NCBI GenBank assembly: GCA_031772625.1 | Contig: CM062815.1 | Coordinates: 121,505,977 to 121,569,976 of the forward strand | DNA: 64,000 nt | Direction of reading: 5' to 3' | Origin: Pinus tabuliformis | Lineage: Eukaryota > Streptophyta > Pinopsida > Pinales > Pinaceae | Part shown: piece after piece, positions 57,898 through 64,000 of the stretch | How the letters are laid out: each line of letters begins with the position of its first letter | Position numbering within the stretch: position 1 is the stretch's first letter | The notes under the pieces: model-generated | The model's input: only the letters and a program-made list of their open reading frames with translations | Told to the model about the DNA's origin: nothing | Database searches by the model: none | Program-made: the position numbers and the translations under genes

Positions 57898-57951
<54 letters not shown>
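57898..57951. repeat. (TA)n microsatellite in hAT-2
   Basis: About 54 bp of uninterrupted TA; the equivalent site in hAT-1 (about 17310-17333) has an interrupted run of roughly nine units. Confidence 0.95.
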
Positions 57952-57953
<2 letters not shown>

Positions 57954-58058
57954 CAGACGCTTCCGCGGACGCTTCGCTTCCTAGATTTTTGGAAAATGAC
58001 GCTTCGGCGTCCCCGCTTCCAAAAAACGCTTCCGCTTCGCTCCCGCTTCGTGCAACAT

Positions 58059-59197
58059 TGATTGCATGTAAAATTGTTCTCTCTAAGGCCTATGGGGAAA
58101 CTCTAAATGTGCACACTGCATTCCCTATATTTAATTTCTTCCCTCACAAGAATAATAGTTAGGGTTTTAAAAGTGGATGCCCTAGCCATCCCCCTTACTC
58201 CATCAAGGTCTTTCCCTTGAATTTTATCCATAAAAGACTCCATTAAACCCTAGTAGGATAAGGCACTAACCATTAGTGTGTTGATTATCCATAAATTTTA
58301 CTAAATTTTATCTTCTTTTTGTCACTCCTAGACGTCTAGGGTTAGTCGCTAGGGTTTCTAGGGCACATTTATGCATAAAAATGAAATCTGTGTGGATGTT
58401 TGTGGTTGACAAATTAGGATTTGCATCTATAAATTGTTTAAAGGAAAAATCTAGCACAATGGATAGTTGATACCTCCTATTTAGGGCTGACATCACCTCC
58501 TCTTTTCGCTGTTTATGCATACCTAACCGCCATAGAAATAATCCTTAACCTAATCCTAGTCCCTATTGTAATGTCTTTGATCCTTTGTTGTTGAATATTG
58601 TTTGAAAATCGGGCTGCCATATGACATTGTACATCTTGTGATTACATATCTACTAATCCATAACTTATGGCATCCTTATTGTTGGTCTAGGCTTAGAGTA
58701 TTTGAACCCTAGGATAGAACATTTGGGCCGTTCTTGGCCTTGTTGGTACTCTATCGCTATCATAAACCTCTTATTCATCACCTTGAGCTATAGGATTAGA
58801 GTATCCTTTAAGTGATCTAGGGAAGCCTCCCTTGTGCTTGAATCCACTAAAGAGCAGGAAAAAGGTTGTTGAGGTGATAGTAGCAACCCTTTCTCTTATA
58901 GCCATAAGGTCTGGCCCTACCCAGTGAGGCTTTGCACATTCATGTCATGTCGACAAATATCCCTCTTCTCGACAATCCTTGTTCGCACCATAAATGGAAA
59001 CTTCTAGTTCCTCATGTGGTGGGATGTCCTCAGAACAACATGTGGCTGCCGATAGGACTGGGCTAGCTCCCGTGCATGCAATTGGTCTTGTTGCGTCATC
59101 GATGACCTGTCTTATGTTATTATTATTGTTATTATTTATGTGTGTTACAGAAACAAACCTTGATACTATAAGGGTATCAAGTAACACAATATGATTA
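58059..59197. other. Unassigned region
   Basis: No TE ends or known protein domain recognised. A Leu-rich 66-codon frame (58994-59194) includes a (TTA)n run and is not convincing as a gene. The region may be intron or upstream sequence of the ALG7-like locus. Confidence 0.4.
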
Positions 59198-59205
59198 CAT
59201 ATGGC

Positions 59206-59512
59206 CTATGTTGCACGAAACTTCAACGAACCCAACGTTTCGAGCCATACCTGTACCCGAAACTCCGAAACTTGGCCGAAACTCAACCATTATCTGATCA
59301 TATATGAGAGTTAATATAGACTTGTTTTTCCTTCTAAAATGTCATCTATGGGTCTCATTTCCTTTTTTTCTTGCAAGATAATGTGTTATTCACTTATTTA
59401 TTTATATATACATATATGACGTTTCGCCAACGTTTCCATTTTTGGGAGGTGACGTTTCTAAATGTACCCGTTTTAGAAACGCCAAAACGTTTCAGCATTT
59501 CGTGCAACTTAG
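59206..59512. mobile_element. hAT-type MITE (CGAAACTT family)
   Basis: 307 bp with a perfect 8-bp duplication CATATGGC (59198-59205, 59513-59520). Inverted termini are CTATGTTGCACGAAA and CTAAGTTGCACGAAA. Subterminal repeats of CGAAACT, AACGTTTCG and GACGTTTC lie at 59215-59290 and 59418-59500. There is no coding capacity. The terminus core GTTGCACGAA is the same as in hAT-2. Confidence 0.93.
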
Positions 59513-60138
59513 CATATGGCCATTATAGGGTTACCAATGTTACCAAGTCAAGAATTAACCACTGTAACACACATCAAGTGTGCTACCTATTTGGTATTAA
59601 CAACTAAGTATTGAAACTTTTCAATAGCATCCTAATGTAGAAATAATCTTCAAAATGTTTTTGATTCACATTATGAAAGTTTATTATTTTCTCCATGGTT
59701 ATTAGTGAGACCTGTAAACGTCTGCGTTTTAATCTTGCAGAGCAAGAGCATTTGTCATTTTTTTTGAACTTGGAAATGTTTACTGTATTTGATTTACTAG
59801 CTGAAATATTTTATCAATAATCCAAAGCATGTTAAGTTTTATATTCCATAGATGTTAGCTTTCTCTAGGTTAGTTATTGATGGCTTTTAAAGGGAAGAAG
59901 CACATCATTTTTCCATCTGAATCTAACTTCTTCAATCTCTTGCCCATTCTGTAGAAACAGTTAACTTAGATTTTTGAAAAAACGCCTCACATGGAATGCA
60001 AATCTCATTTAATTGACCTTACTTGAGTTTCAAGGAAATGCATTCAAACTGATTCAGGATCAAGTCTTAGTTATAAACATTGGGAAAATTTATTTTTCTA
60101 CTAGTTCTAATATTTCTGATTCTTTGGATGTCTGGCAG

Positions 60139-60226
60139 GCCAGAGTCACTTGGTCTTGTAACCGGAGTTGTGTACTTGGTGATTGCTATACTGTTTCAAC
60201 TCTTCAATTTTACATCAGATTCCATG
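60139..60226 (+). CDS. ALG7-like exon (UDP-GlcNAc:dolichol-P GlcNAc-1-P transferase)
   Basis: An 88-bp open segment between a good acceptor (TGTCTGGCAG) and donor (GTATGT) encodes PESLGLVTG, then a hydrophobic stretch, then AILFQLFNFTSDS. The pattern is that of the early transmembrane region of plant ALG7/GPT, the ER enzyme that starts dolichol-linked N-glycan assembly. The first base would complete a split Val codon before PESLG, as I recall for the plant protein. I find no neighbouring exon with confidence in about 1 kb on either side, so this is either one exon of a host gene with long TE-filled introns, or a stranded or captured fragment. Homology is fairly confident; gene status is not. 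Confidence 0.65.
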
Positions 60227-60506
60227 GTATGTATCAATTTAATCCAAACCATCTTTTTAGGTGATTTATGTTTTCATATATTGCATGCTTTTAGAGGCGT
60301 ATTTCTAGATATGGCCCTTCAGTTCATAAATTTTCACAGGAATTGGGGTTCGTTTGCTGAATAAAAGCTGATGTCTTCATTCATAAGAGAGAATGTACTT
60401 GTTGCACTCAAGTGAGGTGCATTCTACAACCTTGTGTGGATGAGATGTGTAATGCTTACAAATAAAAAAATAAATAAAAAATCTATTATATAAAAAAATA
60501 CCAAGC

Positions 60507-60545
<39 letters not shown>
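60227..60545. other. Intron-like sequence with (AT)n
   Basis: Follows the donor of the ALG7-like exon. It holds an (AT)n run at about 60511-60546 and no recognised coding segment. Confidence 0.5.
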
Positions 60546-60548
<3 letters not shown>

Positions 60549-60686
60549 TTCATGCTCAAAAGTGACTTTGCCACCAGCATAGCTCCATCTTAACTTCAGG
60601 TCTATTAAGCACCAAGAGGGATCAAAAAGAAATTGAGATGCAAATGTCTTGATGCTTAAAAGATGCATGGTTAAGATGAATCTACA

Positions 60687-60719
<33 letters not shown>

Positions 60720-61003
60720 CTCCATCTTAACTTCAGGTCTATTAAGCACCAAGAGGGATCAAAAAGAAATTGAGATGCAAATGTATATAGCTCCATCTTA
60801 ACTTCAGGTCTATTAAGCACCAAGAGGGATCAAAAAGAAATTGAGATGCAAATGTCAGTGTAGATAGATTCATCTTAACCATGCATCTTTTAAGCACCAA
60901 GACATTTGCATCTCAATTTCTTTTTGATCCCTCTTGGTGCTTAATAGACCTGAAGTTAAGATGGAGCTATGCTGGTGGCAAAGTCACTTTTGAGCATGAA
61001 GGA
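60546..61003. repeat. Long inverted repeat with three direct 68-bp repeats
   Basis: The left arm 60546-60690 is matched in reverse complement by 60855-61003, with one 4-bp insertion (TAGA). A 68-bp unit starting TAGCTCCATCTTAACTTCAG occurs at 60580-60647, 60717-60784 and 60788-60855, and inverted at about 60902-60969. A (TA)n run (60691-60718) lies between. Near-identical arms of about 145 bp would form a strong hairpin if transcribed. Confidence 0.9.
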
Positions 61004-61338
61004 ATCTAGAATCATTTGTTTGCTTCTTGACACTTGTTGATCAACTTGAGTTGAGATTATGATAGCTTTTTAAACCAGTGGTTTTAGTTTGCCTTTTATA
61101 CTGCCATAATGTTTCTCTTTCTCAACAAGATGCTTCTTATTGTCACTTTGTGACTAACATATCCTTCCCATTCTAGGAATGTTATAATGGAATGTAGCTG
61201 AGTTACAACACTCTAGAAAGATACCCTCATCCTACATGCTGCAGGTGGGGGGTAGTTATTCCTTGAAACTTATATAAGATTTGAATTTTGTACCTGGGCC
61301 CAATTGCATGAAATGACCCACTTGCATGGGTGAGAAGT
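61004..61338. other. Unassigned sequence between inverted repeat and H3
   Basis: No coding segment or repeat end recognised; possibly intron or intergenic. Confidence 0.45.
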
Positions 61339-64000
61339 TAGTGTGGAAAAAGTCGGGATTAAATCCCCAAAACGCGATTTTCTTGGCTGGCCGATTAAAT
61401 CGGCTGATTTTTTCACTCCCGAAAAAATAAAAATTAAATCGTAAAAGTCCTGATTTAATCTGGAGTCGACCCAAAAAGTCGCCAAGACTTCCCAGGCCAC
61501 GAACAAGAGGCGAAAAAGTGGAAAAAACCCATCATTTTTCTTAGTTTTTTCTCCCATTCGTCCGTGTGGAGAGAGGAGGTGTTTGCCATTGCCCAAGAGG
61601 AGGAGATTTGCTAGTTTTGCAGTGGGGATTTGGAGATTTGTCCACTGCTCAACATGAGAGATTTAAAGTGCCGATTTGTTGCTGCCAAGGATGCATTTTA
61701 ATTTCTCTCTTACTCTTTGTTACACAAATGGCTTCTATAATTTTATTAGTTTGTTTTTATCTTATTTTTGCTTAGAATTTTGAATCAAAACATTGTTTAG
61801 AATCTAAATTGAAGCAAAACTTCAACTTTCAAGAATCAAATGACAAAAATTCAAACCCTTGTTTAGTGAATTTGAGTGTGTTCAAGTGAGTAAGAAGAGG
61901 CATTTAAAATTTAAAATCAACAATTACATTTGTGTTTGCTTCTTATATGATGGACTATTCTAAAGTTTTTTCAATTTTTTTTTGTGCCCAGGTTCAAATT
62001 CAAGTTCAAAGTTTCAAACAAAATGCCAAGGCTTTTAGACCCTATGTGGGAATATGGTGAACCTGATACTCTATCCGAATCTAGGGGGGTCAATAGAATG
62101 TATTTGATTTGCAAGTTGTGTGGCAAGCATATGTCAGGGGGTATCAACAAATTAAAATTTCATTTGGGGCAAATTCCAGGGCAAAATGTAGACCTTTGCC
62201 CAGATCTATCTCGAGAAATCATCTGGCATGCCATTAAATTGTTGATGGATAAAGAGGAGGGCAAAGACACCAGGGCAGCACTAAAAATCCAACTTGTAGG
62301 GGCCTCAAGAGTGGGGGGAAGTGAGAGTGGTTCTTCAACATCACCTTCCACACCCACATGTCCCAACCCCTCAGCTTTCTCAACTTTTTTTGTTCCTAGA
62401 ACCACACCTGGTGCACAACCTGGCATCAAATCGACACTTAGAAAAAAGGAAAAGGCAGAAGCTGACAAGTTGGTCAGTAAGTGTCTTCTATGGAGTGATG
62501 TTCCTTTCAACATTACCTATACAAACCCATTCAACCAACCTATGTTTGATGTTGTTGCTGTCGCTGGCTGCTGTTGCTGGCCCAGGGTACAAAGCCCATA
62601 CCTTTGCAGAATTGAGAGGGCCTCTTCTTCAAGATGAAAAGACTGATTGCACTGCTAGATTGGAGGAGTTTAGGGCATCATGGGAACACACTGGATGCAC
62701 AATCATGTCAGATGGTTGGACTGACCAGATGGTAGGACCCTTCTTAACTTCTTGGTTAGTTGTCCCAAGGGGACAATGTTTATGAAATCTGTTGATGCAT
62801 CTCCACACATTAAAGATGCACGTTTATTATGTGAGTTGTTGGACATCTTCATTCAGGAAGTAGGCCCACAAAATGTTGTCCAAGTCATAACAGACAACGC
62901 TGCAAATTATGCTGCAGCTGGCAAGTTACTTATGGAGAGGTATCCTAACTTGTTTTGGACACCTTGTGCTGCTCATTGTATTGACCTGATGTTGGAGGAT
63001 ATAAGTAAGATTCCTCTTGTGAGGGATATTGTTGAATCATCCGGGAGCATAACAAAATTTATATATAATCATGCATTTGTGCTTAGCTTGATGAGAAGAT
63101 TCATCAACAACAAAGAGTTGGTGCGTCTTGTCATTACACGATTTGCCACTACTTTCATATCTCTTCAGTCTCTGTTGAATTCTATGTGGGATGTGAAGAG
63201 CATGTTTATTTCCCTGGATTCACGTGCTTTATCTATTAACCACAAACCAGAGGGAGAGGGCATATGCAGACTAGTTTCATATGATCAGAGCTTTTGGGCA
63301 GGAGTAGAGGAGGTGTGTGCCATTTCAGAACCTTTGGTAAGGGTTCTTCGGTTGGTTGATGGAGACAAGCCCGCAATGGGCTACTTGTATGAGGCCATGG
63401 ATAGGGCCAAAGAAGCCATTTGTGCTTATTATGAAGATAAGGGAGACGAGGGGTTAGAGAAACAATAGGTCATATGGAGAGTGATTGATGAGCGATGGAA
63501 CAATACCCTCCATCGCCCCATTCATGCTGCAGGTATCTACCTCAACCCCGCATTTTCTGACTCCTGTGATTTGATGCCAAGGTGATGGATGGATTCTTCA
63601 CTTGTGTTGAGAGGATGGTGGCATCTGAGCAAGAACGTGAAGATATTTCTAAAGAAATGGAGGTATATAGGATGGCAAGTGGCACATTTGGTTTTACCAT
63701 GGCTATTAAGAATAGGACAACCAAAATGCCAGGTAAGCTTCAGTTTGTTTCAAACTTTCAAGTTTAGAATTTCAATGTTTTAACTTTGTTTTTATGTTTC
63801 TCATTTTTCTTTTAACTTGCAGATGCTTGGTGGACAAGCTATGGTGGCAGAGTACCCCATGTCCAAAAGATTGCCATTCGAGTGCTCAACCAAACATGTA
63901 GTTCCTCTGGGTGTGAGCGCAACTGCAGTGTATTTGAAAAAATACACAACAAAAAGCGCAACATGTAAAAAAGTTTCAAATTAAATTTTTGAATTCATTT
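61339..64000 (+). mobile_element. hAT transposon H3 (runs off the window)
   Basis: The left terminus TAGTGTGGAAAAAGTCG at 61339, then GGGATTAAATCC, GCCGATTAAATCGG and further AAATCG words to about 61490, is the same family as the 25149-26413 element. The right end is beyond 64000, so the candidate 8-bp target TGAGAAGT (61331-61338) cannot be confirmed. A damaged BED/hAT transposase fills 62023-63966. Confidence 0.85.
62023..63966 (+). pseudogene. H3 hAT transposase
   Basis: Starts MPRLLDPMWEYGEP just after an acceptor-like TTTTTTTGTGCCCAG. The BED finger is 'CKLCGKHMSGGINKLKFHLG' (residues about 28-47). 'FNITYTNPFNQPMFDV' is followed by a short GCTGTTGCTGGC duplication that shifts the frame near 62565-62585. 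'CTIMSDGWTDQ' (first Asp, 62695-62730) precedes a second one-base shift at about 62730. Then come 'VVQVITDNAANYAAAGKLL' (second Asp), 'LFWTPCAAHCIDLMLEDISK' and 'RFATTFISLQSLLNS', to a TAG at 63466-63468. After further sequence ('IDERWNNTLHRPIHAAG') and an intron (GTAAGC at 63732, TTGCAG before 63823), the dimerisation domain starts 'IAIRVLNQTCSSSGCERNCS'. It is a pseudogene. Confidence 0.9.

Larger units (their letters stand above)
54274..58050 (+). mobile_element. Autonomous hAT transposon hAT-2 (sister of hAT-1)
   Basis: 3777 bp with a perfect 8-bp duplication ATTGCATG (54266-54273, 58051-58058). Termini are CAGTGTTGCACGAAGCG and, reverse-complemented, CAATGTTGCACGAAGCG. The same gene layout, introns, GA-rich leader and trailing A/T-rich region as hAT-1 are present, and the sequence is near-identical through the coding part. 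The subterminal GC blocks differ more than the gene does. A long (TA)n at 57898-57951 replaces a short one in hAT-1. Confidence 0.95.

Noticed and set aside
58994-59194. 66-codon Leu-rich frame as a small membrane protein
   Set aside because: The hydrophobic run derives from a (TTA)n simple repeat; no conserved features or supporting context.
60337-60362. Possible next ALG7 exon after TTTTCACAG (reads NWGSFAE)
   Set aside because: Only the first two residues fit what is expected after FTSDS, and a stop follows at once.

Overview
This window looks like nuclear DNA of a seed plant, most likely a flowering plant with a large, repeat-rich genome. The evidence is plant-type Ty1/copia and Ty3/gypsy retrotransposons primed from initiator-Met tRNA (TGGTATCA(G/A)AGC next to LTRs), plant-type hAT transposons with BED zinc fingers, GT-AG introns, and one short exon resembling plant ALG7. 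I cannot name the species. I see no bacterial operons, CRISPR array, rRNA or tRNA gene. Apart from the ALG7-like exon near 60.2 kb, nearly everything recognisable is transposable element (TE).

Left nest (1-27.5 kb). A decayed copia pol on the minus strand (1-2360) carries a 255-bp hAT-type MITE (343-597). It abuts a decayed hAT (about 2361-27480) that has been split by later insertions. A gag-only copia-type LTR element 'A' (3682-24462, minus, TSD CAAGG) sits inside its transposase. Element A in turn holds copia element 'B' (5761-17797, minus, TSD TTGTT) and a gag+protease mini-retrotransposon (21248-24388, plus, TSD CTTTT). Element B holds an LTR fragment (10230-11451, TSD ACATT) and an intact hAT, 'hAT-1' (13688-17442, TSD AGTCACAC). 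A 1.27-kb non-autonomous hAT (25149-26413) lies in the 3' half of the old hAT.

Middle nest (27.5-51.2 kb). A second decayed copia pol (27.5-33.0 kb, minus) is split by hAT 'H2' (28213-31793). Element E1 (33.0-46.0 kb, minus) has a 5' LTR stretched to 11.7 kb by insertions. The first is gypsy-type element 'F', which carries three LTRs (34537-37478). The second is solo LTR 'a' (37506-45213), which contains another solo LTR (37930-44491), which contains a complete gag-only element 'A2' (38453-44119, plus, TSD TGAGC). Then come E2, a gag-protease copia derivative (46005-49319), and solo LTR 'b' (50042-51154).

Right part (51.2-64 kb). This holds a non-autonomous GC-rich hAT (52361-53316), a second near-identical autonomous hAT 'hAT-2' (54274-58050, TSD ATTGCATG), a 307-bp MITE (59206-59512), the ALG7-like exon (60139-60226), a long inverted repeat (60546-61003), and hAT 'H3' (61339 to beyond the window end), an apparent autonomous relative of the 25149-26413 element.

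The most interesting system is the hAT community. Two near-identical transposase copies lie 40 kb apart, each with a perfect 8-bp TSD, amid smaller elements that share a GTTGC-type terminus but carry different repeated subterminal words. Also notable are gag-only or gag-protease LTR elements that must borrow reverse transcriptase and integrase from elsewhere. Boundaries were read by eye from TSDs, TIRs and LTR ends; no alignment or database search was run.
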